62,196 bases of DNA from an uncultured Pedobacter sp. (GTDB lineage Bacteria; Bacteroidota; Bacteroidia; Sphingobacteriales; Sphingobacteriaceae): assembly GCF_946480185.1 (NCBI RefSeq), contig NZ_CAMLIG010000023.1, positions 1-62,196 of the forward strand, written 5' to 3'. Positions 9,132 through 16,802 of this stretch are shown here, in pieces. The position numbers and the translations under genes are program-made. The first letter of the stretch is position 1, and every line of letters starts with the position of its first letter. A model generated the notes under the pieces. It was given only the letters and a program-made list of their open reading frames with translations, had not been told where the DNA came from and made no database searches.

Positions 9132-9152
9132 ACTCTACTAAATTAGTAGAGT
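9132..9152. promoter_or_regulatory. Perfect palindromic operator upstream of the peroxiredoxin gene
   Basis: Ten-base arms ACTCTACTAA and TTAGTAGAGT flank a single central A, with no mismatch. The site ends 20 bp before the ATG at 9173, where a bound dimer would block or contact polymerase or the ribosome. No regulator gene is adjacent. An Rrf2-type or similar winged-helix redox regulator is plausible, but this is inference. Confidence 0.65.
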
Positions 9153-9172
9153 AAATTTAAAACAATAAAGTT

Positions 9173-9805
9173 ATGTTAAGAATAGGAGACATTGCACCAA
9201 ATTTTAAAATTGACACTTCTGATGGCGAAGTTGATTTTTATAATTACCTAGGAGACAGTTGGGGCGTTTTATTTTCGCATCCGGCTGATTACACCCCGGT
9301 TTGTACTACTGAACTTGGCGCAACAGCTAGGTTAAAGCCAGAGTTTGATAAAAGAAATGTTAAAGTAATTGCCCTAAGTGTTGATTCGGCTGAATCTCAC
9401 AGAGGTTGGATTAAAGATATCAACGAGACTCAAAATGTTGAAGTTAACTTCCCGATTATCGCAGACGAAAACAAAGAGGTGGCCGAAGCTTACGGCATGA
9501 TGCACCCAAATGCATCAGCAACAGTAACAGTTCGTTCGCTATTTGTAATTGCGCCGGATAAAACGGTTAAATTAATTATATCATACCCTGCGTCTACAGG
9601 AAGAAACTTTCAAGAAATCTTGCGTGTAATTGATTCATTGCAATTAACCGCTTACCACAGCGTTGCAACACCGGCTGATTGGAAAGACGGTGAAGATGTA
9701 GTGGTATCCCCTGCAATCAAAACGGAAGATATTCCGGCTAAGTTTCCGAAAGGATTTAGAGAGATTAAACCTTATTTAAGGATGACCCCTCAGCCAAACA
9801 AATAA
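9173..9805 (+). CDS. Peroxiredoxin, 1-Cys (Prx6-like)
   Basis: This 210-residue thiol peroxidase reduces H2O2 and organic hydroperoxides. The peroxidatic cysteine is Cys44 in HPADYTPVCTTELG, preceded by the FSHP variant typical of Prx6 enzymes. The conserved Arg lies in RSLFVIAPD, and the long C-terminal arm (SVATPADWKDGEDVVVSP and PKGFREIKPYLRMTPQP) is the Prx6 dimerisation extension. No second resolving cysteine is visible, which fits the 1-Cys class. The gene stands alone behind the palindrome at 9132-9152, which suggests stress-dependent control. The cold-shock gene follows 69 bp later with its own promoter-like element. Confidence 0.93.
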   Translation: MLRIGDIAPNFKIDTSDGEVDFYNYLGDSWGVLFSHPADYTPVCTTELGATARLKPEFDKRNVKVIALSVDSAESHRGWIKDINETQNVEVNFPIIADENKEVAEAYGMMHPNASATVTVRSLFVIAPDKTVKLIISYPASTGRNFQEILRVIDSLQLTAYHSVATPADWKDGEDVVVSPAIKTEDIPAKFPKGFREIKPYLRMTPQPNK

Positions 9806-9834
9806 TCGGACCGTACTTAATTTAAAAAATATTT

Positions 9835-9842
9835 TATATTTG
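9835..9842 (+). promoter_or_regulatory. Candidate -7 element for the cold-shock gene
   Basis: TATATTTG matches the Bacteroidota -7 consensus TANNTTTG exactly and lies 32 bp ahead of the ATG at 9875. I see no convincing -33 TTTG at the usual spacing. Confidence 0.5.
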
Positions 9843-9874
9843 GTTTAAATTATAATTCTAAATATCAGTATTTT

Positions 9875-10069
9875 ATGAAAAACGGTACAGTAAAATGGTT
9901 TAATGCCCAAAAAGGTTTTGGTTTTATCATTTACGAGGGTAAAGACATCTTTGTACATTTTAAAGACGTTGAAGGTGGCGTAAATGCTATCAAGGACAAT
10001 GACGAGGTAGAGTTTGAAGTTGCTGAGGGAAAAAAAGGCCCGCAAGCAGTGAATGTAAAGAAGATATAG
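9875..10069 (+). CDS. Cold-shock domain protein (CspA family)
   Basis: This 64-residue single-domain protein binds single-stranded nucleic acid. It contains both RNP motifs of the cold-shock fold: KGFGFI (RNP1) and DIFVHF (RNP2), preceded by GTVKWFNAQ. It lacks any extension. The family acts as an RNA chaperone during cold adaptation and general stress. The leader is short (about 20-30 nt from the candidate promoter), so the long thermosensing leader known from E. coli cspA is not present. A strong terminator follows at 10086-10120. Confidence 0.93.
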   Translation: MKNGTVKWFNAQKGFGFIIYEGKDIFVHFKDVEGGVNAIKDNDEVEFEVAEGKKGPQAVNVKKI

Positions 10070-10085
10070 CGAAATTTTGGGAATT

Positions 10086-10120
10086 AAAAAACCGGCTTGA
10101 GCAATCAAGCCGGTTTTTTT
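10086..10120 (+). terminator. Rho-independent terminator after the cold-shock gene
   Basis: Perfect arms CCGGCTTGA and TCAAGCCGG surround a GCAA loop and are flanked by A6 and T7 tracts, so the hairpin could work in both directions, including for read-through from the minus strand. Confidence 0.92.
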
Positions 10121-10130
10121 GTTCGCTTGC

Positions 10131-10232
10131 GTCATGTTGAGCGATAGTGAAACATCCCACTCGATAAAGCCTTTCGCATTGCAAAAAAAACCTTGCTTGT
10201 GAGATGTGCTTGCTATTTTCAGCGTGAGGCGA
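10131..10232. repeat. Diverged foldback element
   Basis: The left end GTCATGTTGAGCGATAGTGA and the reverse complement of the right end (CTCACGCTGAAAATAGCAAG) align with about two thirds identity, so the element is a long imperfect palindrome. Its ends and size agree with the family at 8231-9064 and 16514-16598, but the sequence is much diverged. Confidence 0.55.
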
Positions 10233-10285
10233 GTGTAACCATTAAAACTTACAAAGTTTTGAAACTTCATAAGTTTTAAAATTCT

Positions 10286-10591
10286 CTACGCCGGAATCTT
10301 TGCTAAAACCCGCTTTTCAACGTAAAATGTAGCAAAGGGGAAAAAGCTAGCGGCACTTACAAAAAAAATCTTTTTAAAGCTCCAGTTATGGTTAATTGCA
10401 AAGTGAATGGTGTAACCTACATAAGCAATAAATAACAAGCCGTGTATTGGACCAAAAATTTTAGATACAATCGGATTTCCAAAATAATACTTCAAGGGTA
10501 CAGCAATAAAAATCAATATCAAAAGTGTAATTCCTTCTAAAAGGCAAATCAATCTGAACTGTGCAATTTTGGTTTTTAGATTGTCAATCAT
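10286..10591 (-). CDS. DUF3817 domain membrane protein
   Basis: This 101-residue protein has three hydrophobic helices: LICLLEGITLLILIFIAVPL, then the IHGLLFIAYVGYTIHFAI segment, then IFFVSAASFFPFATFYVEK. The EG in the first helix, the GPIHG motif and the PFATF..E end are the signature of DUF3817 (YdzA-like) inner-membrane proteins, whose function is unknown. It lies downstream of the methyltransferase gene in the same direction, 18 bp apart, and may share its transcript. The length is normal. Confidence 0.82.
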   Translation of the reverse strand: MIDNLKTKIAQFRLICLLEGITLLILIFIAVPLKYYFGNPIVSKIFGPIHGLLFIAYVGYTIHFAINHNWSFKKIFFVSAASFFPFATFYVEKRVLAKIPA

Positions 10592-10609
10592 GGTTTTATT
10601 TATGTTTTT

Positions 10610-11788
10610 TTATACTTTTTGAGCGTGAATAACTATTTTTTGTTCTTTGTGATTGGTGCTGAAAAATAAAAAATCAGTACCGCCATCTTTTAATTTGAAT
10701 TTCTGTTTAAGCTCATCTGGCTTTAGGTTGAAATTTCTACAAACTAAGTTAATTTGTTTGGGAACTAATGCCTTTGTAAAGTCATTAAACAAAATAGTTT
10801 TGATGATTTTAAACCGTTTTCCGGGGAAATCTACTAGTTCATTTGATGTGTAAAGATGGCTGTGCTGGTGAACTTTATTAACCGGATATTTCTCCGTCAG
10901 TAGTTTAAACATGCCTGCTTTTAGCAAAGAAGCATCTGGCTCGTACAAATAGTTTAGCAGCTTGCCAACTTTAATTTCAGCGTTTCGTTCTTCTGCGTAA
11001 TTAAAACTGATGATTTTGGATTCGCCACTGTTTAGCAAAACGCAGTTTATAACAGGTTCTGCTGTTGGTTTCGGTGTCAATACAAACAGCAACTCTTTAC
11101 ATTCGTTTTTTACACTTACCACATGCACTTCGGCAACGTTTTTTAAATCTTTTATTGCCGATTGTATATCAAGCATTGGCGCTGCTTTTATGATTACCTG
11201 CTTAGCTTTCTGCAGGTATTTTTCCTGATTTGCTAATACGTCCGGTTCGCAGTCTTTCAATAAAAAAACGCGGGCCGAGTTTGCTCTTCGAGAAGGATCG
11301 ATGTAAAGCGTATCAAAACTTTCTGAATTTTTTAACAGTTGGGTACTGTCGCCAATAAAAGTACTCACGTTTTTTATGTCCAAAATCTCGAAATTGTGCT
11401 TTACAATTGCTGAAAGTTCCTCGTTTATTTCGCAGTGTACAACAGCTTTTGCTTTTTGTGCAAAATAATAATCATCTATCCCAAAACCTCCAGTTAAATC
11501 TATTAAGCGCCCATCGGTAATTAATGAGGCCTTGTATTGAGCCGTAATTTCAGAAGAAGACTGTTCTAAATTTAACTTTGGAGGGTAAATCATACCATTG
11601 GTTTTAAACCAAGTAGGCAGCTTTTTTTCTGATCTGTTTTTACCTTCTATTTGTGTGGCCAAAAGTTTAACGCTGAGTTCTGGGAAGGGAGAACCTTTCA
11701 ATATCAGTTTCGAAACATCAGTTTTCAGGTTTTTATTGATAAAATCCTGAACCTCTTTACGGGTTAACTTTTCAAATAGCTCGCTCAT
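10610..11788 (-). CDS. Class I SAM-dependent methyltransferase with THUMP-like domain
   Basis: The 392-residue protein has a Rossmann-fold methyltransferase core. Motif I is LIDLTGGFGIDD at about residues 95-106, the acidic CEINE follows, and a motif IV-like IDPSRR lies at about residues 163-168. The N-terminal region (KLPTWFKTNGMIYPPKLNLE) and the C-terminal region (LVPKQINLVCRNFNLKPDEL, then KDGGTDFLFF) match the THUMP-like and ferredoxin-like domains that flank this fold in Bacteroidota proteins related to P. gingivalis PG_1098. An RNA substrate is likely from the THUMP relationship but is not proved. Its start overlaps the aspartate kinase stop by 4 bp (ATGA), which suggests translational coupling. 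Confidence 0.85.
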   Translation of the reverse strand: MSELFEKLTRKEVQDFINKNLKTDVSKLILKGSPFPELSVKLLATQIEGKNRSEKKLPTWFKTNGMIYPPKLNLEQSSSEITAQYKASLITDGRLIDLTGGFGIDDYYFAQKAKAVVHCEINEELSAIVKHNFEILDIKNVSTFIGDSTQLLKNSESFDTLYIDPSRRANSARVFLLKDCEPDVLANQEKYLQKAKQVIIKAAPMLDIQSAIKDLKNVAEVHVVSVKNECKELLFVLTPKPTAEPVINCVLLNSGESKIISFNYAEERNAEIKVGKLLNYLYEPDASLLKAGMFKLLTEKYPVNKVHQHSHLYTSNELVDFPGKRFKIIKTILFNDFTKALVPKQINLVCRNFNLKPDELKQKFKLKDGGTDFLFFSTNHKEQKIVIHAQKV

Positions 11789-13038
11789 TCCTTAATTACA
11801 AAATGAGCAGTATTTCTGTTGCGTTCTTCTAAATAAACGTTGCCGGTGATGTATTTTTTTATGCTTTCTTCGTTTGCGTGGCGGATGGTAATCAGTTTTA
11901 AATCGGTATTATATCTTAGTTCTAAATCCGACGTAATTAAAGCCCTAAATTTATTGAATTTGATTTCGTCAAAATCAAAACTCGCAGAAAAGGTTAAAGC
12001 CGAAATCTGCAAGGTGTTTACTTTGATATAAGCATCGGCGAAAGCTTTGAAAATATCACTTACTTGGTTTTCTGTTACGAAAGATAAATTTTTGGTGTGC
12101 AGTGTAATTAAAACCTGATTTTTTTTAACAATGATGATAGGAGTAGAGATGATAATATTTGCCTCTTTAATTACCGTTCCCGTTTCATGAGGTGCTAAAA
12201 ATGGTTTTACATAAAGTGGTATTTGCTTGTTTTGCAAAGGTTTTATTGTTTTTGGATGAATTACCGTAGCGCCATAATAAGTCATTTCAATAGCTTCGGT
12301 GTAAGATAGTTCATCGAACTTGATGCAATCATCAAACAGTTTTGGGTCGGCATTTAAAATTCCGGGAACATCTTTCCAAACGGTCACGCTTTGGGCATTT
12401 AAGCAAGATGCAAAAATGGCTGCGCTAAAATCAGAACCTTCTCTGCCCAAGGTGGTAGTGAAATTTTCTGAAGTATTGCCGATAAAACCTTGTGTGATGG
12501 CAAAACTGTTTTCCAATATTTTAGGAATATCTTTTTGGATCAGTTCTGCAGTTTTTCCCCAGTTGATATGTGCTTCGCGGTAAACGTTATCTGTTTGAAT
12601 GTATGAGCGGGCATCCAGCCATTTAATATTTAAGCCGATGCTGTTTAAATAATGTGCTATAATTTTGCTTGAAACCAGCTCGCCAATAGAAACAATTTGG
12701 TCGTAAATAAAATTAAACTCATCAACCGGTTCATCTTCAATAATCCAGTCAATTTCCACAAAAGTATTGCTTACCTCGTCAAAAACGGGGTTTTGATGGT
12801 CAAATAAAGCGTGGATAATTTCGAAATGGTAATTCTTTATCTCTTCAAAAATATTGTGAACGTCATCATTTTGGTTAAAATAGCTCTCCGTAAGTTTTTC
12901 TAAGGCGTTGGTGGTTTTGCCCATCGCAGAAACCACAATTAATAAAGGTTGATTTTTGTGGGATCTTATAATTTCGCTAAGATTTTTAATTCCGGCAGCA
13001 TCTTTTACTGATGCGCCTCCAAATTTGAATACCTGCAT
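11785..13038 (-). CDS. Aspartate kinase, monofunctional
   Basis: The product (417 residues) phosphorylates aspartate in the first step of Lys, Thr, Met and diaminopimelate synthesis. Seen are KFGGASV at residues 5-11, the phosphate-binding VVSAMGKTTNAL, the aspartate-binding TTLGREGSDFSAA, and VWKDVPGILNADPK. A C-terminal region follows with the weak strand-helix pattern of paired ACT domains, which would bind Lys or Thr as feedback inhibitor. It is not in an amino-acid operon: its start overlaps the stop of the DUF3298 lipoprotein gene by 1 bp (TAATG), and its stop overlaps the methyltransferase. Bacteroidota often also have a bifunctional aspartate kinase-homoserine dehydrogenase, so this is probably one of two isozymes. 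Confidence 0.9.
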   Translation of the reverse strand: MQVFKFGGASVKDAAGIKNLSEIIRSHKNQPLLIVVSAMGKTTNALEKLTESYFNQNDDVHNIFEEIKNYHFEIIHALFDHQNPVFDEVSNTFVEIDWIIEDEPVDEFNFIYDQIVSIGELVSSKIIAHYLNSIGLNIKWLDARSYIQTDNVYREAHINWGKTAELIQKDIPKILENSFAITQGFIGNTSENFTTTLGREGSDFSAAIFASCLNAQSVTVWKDVPGILNADPKLFDDCIKFDELSYTEAIEMTYYGATVIHPKTIKPLQNKQIPLYVKPFLAPHETGTVIKEANIIISTPIIIVKKNQVLITLHTKNLSFVTENQVSDIFKAFADAYIKVNTLQISALTFSASFDFDEIKFNKFRALITSDLELRYNTDLKLITIRHANEESIKKYITGNVYLEERNRNTAHFVIKE

Positions 13039-13907
13039 TATTTATTAACGTATTTTGAGATGAAACTGTTGGGTTTAATTAAACTGGTGATGCTGGAGTA
13101 AGGAACCAAAAGGTTGGTTCTTCCTTCTGCATAAGATTTTATTTCGTAAGGGTTATAGGTGAACAATAAGCCTTTTGGTGTAATGGCAAAGTTGTTGTTT
13201 AAATTGAAAGTTTTGTTTTCGAAAAAGTAATTGTCAAGGGGTTCGTCGGCAGTTAAACCTTCGTTTTTTCTAAAAATCTGCTCGGCAATTTCAGTTAATT
13301 TTTTACTGTAATTGGCAATGAACAAATCTTTCAAAGCGAGTTTTTTTTTCGCTTTTACATCAAAATTAAAATATAACAGGCTCTCTAAGCCATGTGCGCC
13401 TGCTGTGTAAATGTATGAATCGCTGGTTAGCACCACTAAATTTGCGTCTTGATAGCTTACTTTTAAATTTTGATCCCAACTGTAGCCCGCCGGACTGTCT
13501 GGAACATCTTTTTTAAAGTCTAAATATTCTTTTAAAAATTTTTCAGATGCTTTCTCCATACTGGAAGCCGTTTCTCCGGTCCAAGGCGCTGCAGTGATTA
13601 TATTTATAACTTGATCATTTAAAAACCTGTGACGAGCGGAAAACACCGGATAATATGCTTTTACATAGCCATAATTATTACTGTCGTTTTTAATAGCAAC
13701 TTTTTTGGTTTCTTTATGGTAATAAACAGTTTTATAAGTTAGGCTATCTTTAAAATTTGTTTTTTCTATTGAAGCTGTTTTTGGTAAATTGTCTGTTTCG
13801 GGTACAATTGTGGTAGAATCGCTTTTGGTACTTTCTGTATGGGTTGCTTTTTTATTTTGGCAGGATAAAATAGCTAAACAAGAAATTATCAGAAGAATGT
13901 TTTTCAT
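13038..13907 (-). CDS. DUF4163/DUF3298 domain lipoprotein (RsiV-like fold)
   Basis: This 289-residue protein starts with a lipoprotein signal (ILLIISCLAILSCQNKK, Cys at about residue 16), then a Thr/Ser-rich linker to about residue 60. The DUF4163 part is VYYHKETKKVAIKNDSNNYG onward, and the DUF3298 part carries YTAGAHGLESLLYFNFDVK and ends FTYNPYEIKSYAEGRTNL. The G(A/G)AH motif and the NPYEI..YA.G motif are family signatures. Relatives include the lysozyme-binding anti-sigma factor RsiV, but no sigma factor is next to this gene, so an anti-sigma role is not supported. It heads the unit with aspartate kinase and the methyltransferase. Confidence 0.82.
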   Translation of the reverse strand: MKNILLIISCLAILSCQNKKATHTESTKSDSTTIVPETDNLPKTASIEKTNFKDSLTYKTVYYHKETKKVAIKNDSNNYGYVKAYYPVFSARHRFLNDQVINIITAAPWTGETASSMEKASEKFLKEYLDFKKDVPDSPAGYSWDQNLKVSYQDANLVVLTSDSYIYTAGAHGLESLLYFNFDVKAKKKLALKDLFIANYSKKLTEIAEQIFRKNEGLTADEPLDNYFFENKTFNLNNNFAITPKGLLFTYNPYEIKSYAEGRTNLLVPYSSITSLIKPNSFISKYVNK

Positions 13908-14327
13908 TATTTATAACGTATTTTGAGTCTTATTAAATGGGAGACTTACCGCTGAAGCCTTTTCAGCACAGCTTTGCCTGCCCTCATGCCGGGCAATGGC
14001 AGATACTTTTTTCATTTCTTGTTTATTATACTGTTTGGTATTCAAGCATACTTCGCAATTTTTGCCGAAAAAAGTACTCAAACCCGAGCGGAGCGAATAC
14101 ATGAAAGCCTCTGAAAAACAATAAATAGATTGAATAAACTCTCGACTACCTACCAGTCCGGCAGGCTGGCGCCCTTTGCTACGAAAGGAAGTACTTTTAC
14201 TCCCCTCATCTGTACCGCAAAGTTCTGATGTCGAAAATGAGGTAAACTTTGGTCTGTGCTTAGGCTGGATTGAACGTGAGACAGCAGTAATTTGCATTAT
14301 TCTAAACATTATGAATTAATGATGGTT
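13908..14327 (-). other. Intergenic DNA with a doubtful 132-codon open frame
   Basis: This 420-bp stretch between the DUF3298 gene and the GNAT gene is locally richer in G and C than its surroundings and contains several small dyads, for example CCAGTCCGGCAGGCTGG at about 14158 and TGCCCTCATGCCGGGCA at about 13978. An open frame on the minus strand (14309 to 13911) would encode a basic, Ser- and Cys-containing product with no hydrophobic core and no domain I recognise. I read it as a decayed fragment of mobile or repeat DNA rather than a gene, but I cannot name the source. Confidence 0.4.
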
Positions 14328-14795
14328 TCATATCTTTTTAATTTGCTCATCAGATAAAGATGCGTTAAGCCATCCGCTCTCATATTGTGCGCTGTATTTA
14401 TTGTAGAAGTTAATCGCCGGCTGGTTCCAATCTAAAACTTGCCAAACCATGCCTTTGTAGTTGTTTGCTTTGGTTTCCGCAATCACCCCCTCAAAAAGTA
14501 TTTTGCCAATACCTTTTCCACGCATTTTTTCGGTCACAATAAAATCTTCTAAGTATAAACGCGAACCTTTCCAGGTTGAGTATCTGATGTAGTATAATGC
14601 AAAACCCTCAATTTTACCATCGCAAACAGCAACAAAAGCTTTCCAAACAGGATTCTCACCAAAACCGGCTTCTACAAATTCGGCTAAAGTAACCGTGACT
14701 TCATCTGGTGCTTTTTCATAAAGTGCCAGTTCGCGAACCAGTTCCAGCATTCTTCCGCAATCGTTTTTTGTAGCGAATCGTATTTCTGTTTTCAT
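14328..14795 (-). CDS. GNAT family N-acetyltransferase
   Basis: The product of 155 residues from the ATG at 14795 (MKTEIRFATKNDCG) is a single GNAT domain that transfers acetyl groups from acetyl-CoA to an amine. The acetyl-CoA loop is in EKMRGKGIGKILFEGV, preceded by the strand LYLEDFIVT and followed by WQVLDWNQPAINFYNKYSA. These match the spermidine/diamine (SSAT-like) and thialysine acetyltransferase group, in which LEDF(F/Y)V and DWN.pAi.FY are conserved, so a polyamine or small-amine substrate is likely but unproved. An ATG five codons upstream gives a less natural N-terminus. It is a single-gene unit. Confidence 0.87.
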   Translation of the reverse strand: MKTEIRFATKNDCGRMLELVRELALYEKAPDEVTVTLAEFVEAGFGENPVWKAFVAVCDGKIEGFALYYIRYSTWKGSRLYLEDFIVTEKMRGKGIGKILFEGVIAETKANNYKGMVWQVLDWNQPAINFYNKYSAQYESGWLNASLSDEQIKKI

Positions 14796-14815
14796 AATAA
14801 AAAGCCTCACCCCAG

Positions 14816-14834
14816 CCCTCTCCGAAGGAGAGGG
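14816..14834. repeat. Short inverted repeat
   Basis: CCCTCTCC, GAA, GGAGAGGG forms an 8-bp perfect stem in the gap between the GNAT and YggS genes. The sequence type is common in intergenic DNA of this phylum. It may act as a weak terminator for YggS, although it lacks a T tract. Confidence 0.5.
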
Positions 14835-14894
14835 AGCTACCTGCTAGCGGGAATAAATCGTGAATAAATTAATCAGTACTAACCACCTAACAAA

Positions 14895-15569
14895 CTAACC
14901 AACTACTCTTCCGCCAAAAATATCGCTACCAATACGTACCAAAGTAGCACCTTGCTCAATTGCTATTTTATAATCGGACGACATTCCCATAGAAAGTTCT
15001 TTAAAGCTGTCATCGTTTCTAAAATAACTTACTTTAATGCCTTTAAATAAAGTTTGGAGCTCGTAAAACTCCTCTTTAATCTGCTTCGGGTTTTCTGTAT
15101 TGGTGGCAATTCCCATTAAGCCTACAATTCTAATATTTTTAAGCTCGGTAAATTCCTGGGACGCTAAAAGTTCAATCGCTTCATCAAATCCTAAACCAAA
15201 TTTAGTTTCTTCATCAGCAATATAAATCTGTAATAAACAGTCAATTACACGGTTGTTTTTAAGTGCTTGTTTGTTGATCTCTATGAGCAATTTTAAGCTA
15301 TCAACACCGTGGATCAGGCTTACAAAAGGAGCTATATATTTTACCTTGTTGCTTTGTAAATGCCCCACTAAATGCCATTGAATATCTTTTGGCAAAACTT
15401 CCTGTTTTTCAACCATTTCCTGCACTTGGTTTTCGCCAAAAATTCGTTGGCCAGCTTGGTAAGCTTCTAAAATATCCTCGTTCGGTTTGGTCTTAGAAAC
15501 AGCTACCAATTTAACTTCCCCGTTCTCAATTTCGTTCTTTATTGCTTTTATATTGTCTGTAATGCTCAT
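14895..15569 (-). CDS. YggS family pyridoxal-phosphate homeostasis protein
   Basis: This 224-residue protein is a monomeric TIM-barrel PLP-binding protein of the YggS/PLPBP family, which buffers pyridoxal phosphate and affects amino-acid balance without known catalysis. The PLP lysine is Lys26 in LVAVSKTKP. Also seen are FGENQVQEM, WHLVGHLQSNKVKYI, the SLIHGVDS strand, GLMGIAT, LSMGMSSDYKIAIEQGAT and VRIGSDIFG, all conserved in order. The length is normal. It is divergent from the DUF4296 lipoprotein gene, with a candidate promoter at 15598-15605. Confidence 0.93.
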   Translation of the reverse strand: MSITDNIKAIKNEIENGEVKLVAVSKTKPNEDILEAYQAGQRIFGENQVQEMVEKQEVLPKDIQWHLVGHLQSNKVKYIAPFVSLIHGVDSLKLLIEINKQALKNNRVIDCLLQIYIADEETKFGLGFDEAIELLASQEFTELKNIRIVGLMGIATNTENPKQIKEEFYELQTLFKGIKVSYFRNDDSFKELSMGMSSDYKIAIEQGATLVRIGSDIFGGRVVG

Positions 15570-15597
15570 TAATGCGTAATTTTATGGGATTATTTGC

Positions 15598-15605
15598 CAA
15601 AAATA
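15598..15605 (-). promoter_or_regulatory. Candidate -7 element for the YggS gene
   Basis: Read on the minus strand this is TATTTTTG, an exact match to TANNTTTG, 28 bp upstream of the ATG at 15569. A good -33 element is not obvious. Confidence 0.45.
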
Positions 15606-15672
15606 CAAATGCTTGTGCTATAAACACGAACCCATTATGTATGAAATGTTAAGAATGGCATTTTTTTAATTT

Positions 15673-16257
15673 ATGAGAAGATTTATATTACTAATTGCGG
15701 TTGTACTTTTTTATGTTGCCTGTAACCAAAATAGTGTGCCTAAAGGCATTATTGAAAAGGATAAAATGCTAAATGTGTTGCTGGATATGCAACTTACGGA
15801 TGCGGCATTAAACCAGGTTTATAACAACGATACCATGAAAATGCAGGCACACAGCCGGTACAATTATTTGTTTGCAAAGTATAATATTGATTCGGCAACG
15901 TTTACCAATAGTTTAAAATATTACAGCCGTAATGCCGCTGAGTTAGATACAATGTATGCTCAGGTTTCTGATAGTTTAATCCGTTTTCAGAAAAAATTAA
16001 TGTCAAACAAATTGAAAAGTGTAAATCACGGAGAAGAGCTTTACAAGTATATATCAAAAAAATTCATGATGGACACTGCAAAGTTTAACATGGATTATTA
16101 TAGTTTGGATGCTAAAAAATTATACGCTAAATACACCAAAAGCTTGGATAGCTTAAAGCACTTGAAAGACAGTATAAAGTTGGATGGTTCAAAGCATCTA
16201 CAGGACAGTATAAAGCCGAAACCTAAGAAGGTGGAAGAAATCAAAAAGTTAAAATAG
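15673..16257 (+). CDS. DUF4296 domain lipoprotein
   Basis: The 194-residue product has a lipoprotein signal (LLIAVVLFYVACNQN, Cys at about residue 17). The DUF4296 domain follows: GIIEKDKMLNVLLDMQLTDAALNQ, then YNYLFAKYNIDSATFTNSLKYY and AAELDTMYAQVSDSL. After about residue 115 the sequence is a Lys/Asp/Ser-rich helical tail with a near repeat (SLKHLKDSIKLDGS then KHLQDSIKPKP). The domain is confined to Bacteroidota and its function is unknown. It stands alone, divergent from YggS, with repeat-rich DNA downstream. Confidence 0.85.
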   Translation: MRRFILLIAVVLFYVACNQNSVPKGIIEKDKMLNVLLDMQLTDAALNQVYNNDTMKMQAHSRYNYLFAKYNIDSATFTNSLKYYSRNAAELDTMYAQVSDSLIRFQKKLMSNKLKSVNHGEELYKYISKKFMMDTAKFNMDYYSLDAKKLYAKYTKSLDSLKHLKDSIKLDGSKHLQDSIKPKPKKVEEIKKLK

Positions 16258-16400
16258 GAGAAATTAAAAAGTAATTGTGAAATATTTTATAGGTATTGAG
16301 CGAGAGAGTGTCCGTTTCATCATGCTGATACCTAATATATTTCAAATAAATCAATATGAAATGACATTAAAACTCAAATTTGTTACCAATTACAAGAGGT

Positions 16401-16456
16401 GTCACCCTGAGCGGAGTCGAAGGGGAGCGTTGGGCTTTATGCTTCGACTCCGCTCA
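16401..16456. repeat. Inverted pair of the TGAGCGGAGTCGAAG repeat
   Basis: CTGAGCGGAGTCGAAG at 16407 is matched by its exact reverse complement CTTCGACTCCGCTCAG at 16442, giving a 16-bp perfect stem with a loop of about 20 bases. The same core occurs twice as a direct repeat at 46271-46315. Confidence 0.85.
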
Positions 16457-16513
16457 GCAGGACAAAACGGCTCTGCTTTTGTGAAAATTTGTATAACAGA
16501 TAATTACAAAATA

Positions 16514-16598
16514 CGTCATGCTGAACGATAGGGAAATAGCTCACAAATAGGTGTCCTTTTAGCGTGGAGTGAGATGTCTCGTATCCTCGACATGACGG
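16514..16598. repeat. Foldback element, inverted relative of the 8231-9064 copies
   Basis: The right end read backwards is GTCATGTCGAGGATACGAGA followed by CATCTCA. This aligns with the left end of copies A-D (GTCACCTCGAGGTACGAGAG then GTCTCA) with one extra base. The left end GTCATGCTGAACGATAGGGA resembles the element at 10131. So it belongs to the same family, in the opposite orientation. Confidence 0.7.
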
Positions 16599-16802
16599 TC
16601 TGAAGAGAAGAACCACCTTAAATAATGACATTGTGCTGGCGGGGAGCAGCCAAAAGACATGTAATTTATATCACATGGAGAACCTCCCTCTTCATCTCCC
16701 TTCCGCCAGCTGGCGGAGAGACATTGTATGGCAACCTATAGAATTGGCATCAAAAAATTAGTACTATAAAAAATACAATATAAATTTAGACAGCTTCTAA
16801 GC

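Larger units (their letters stand above)
16258..16802. other. Repeat-rich intergenic region upstream of mutS2
   Basis: This 545-bp gap holds three kinds of repeat: an inverted pair of the TGAGCGGAGTCGAAG type at 16401-16456, a foldback element at 16514-16598, and the palindrome CCGCCAGCTGGCGG at 16703-16716. Frames across it encode products with a CHPERSRRG string, a known artefact of translating such repeats. The last 60 bp are AT-rich and should hold the mutS2 promoter. Confidence 0.7.

Noticed and set aside
9845..10270. 141-codon minus-strand open frame
   Set aside because: It lies antisense to the cold-shock gene and across its terminator and the foldback element.
13038..13907. Anti-sigma factor (RsiV) function for the DUF3298 lipoprotein
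   Set aside because: It is a lipoprotein with no cytosolic sigma-binding segment and no ECF sigma gene next to it.
16277..16531. 84-codon open frame
   Set aside because: It translates the TGAGCGGAGTCGAAG repeat (CHPERSRRG string), a known source of false genes, and has no domain.
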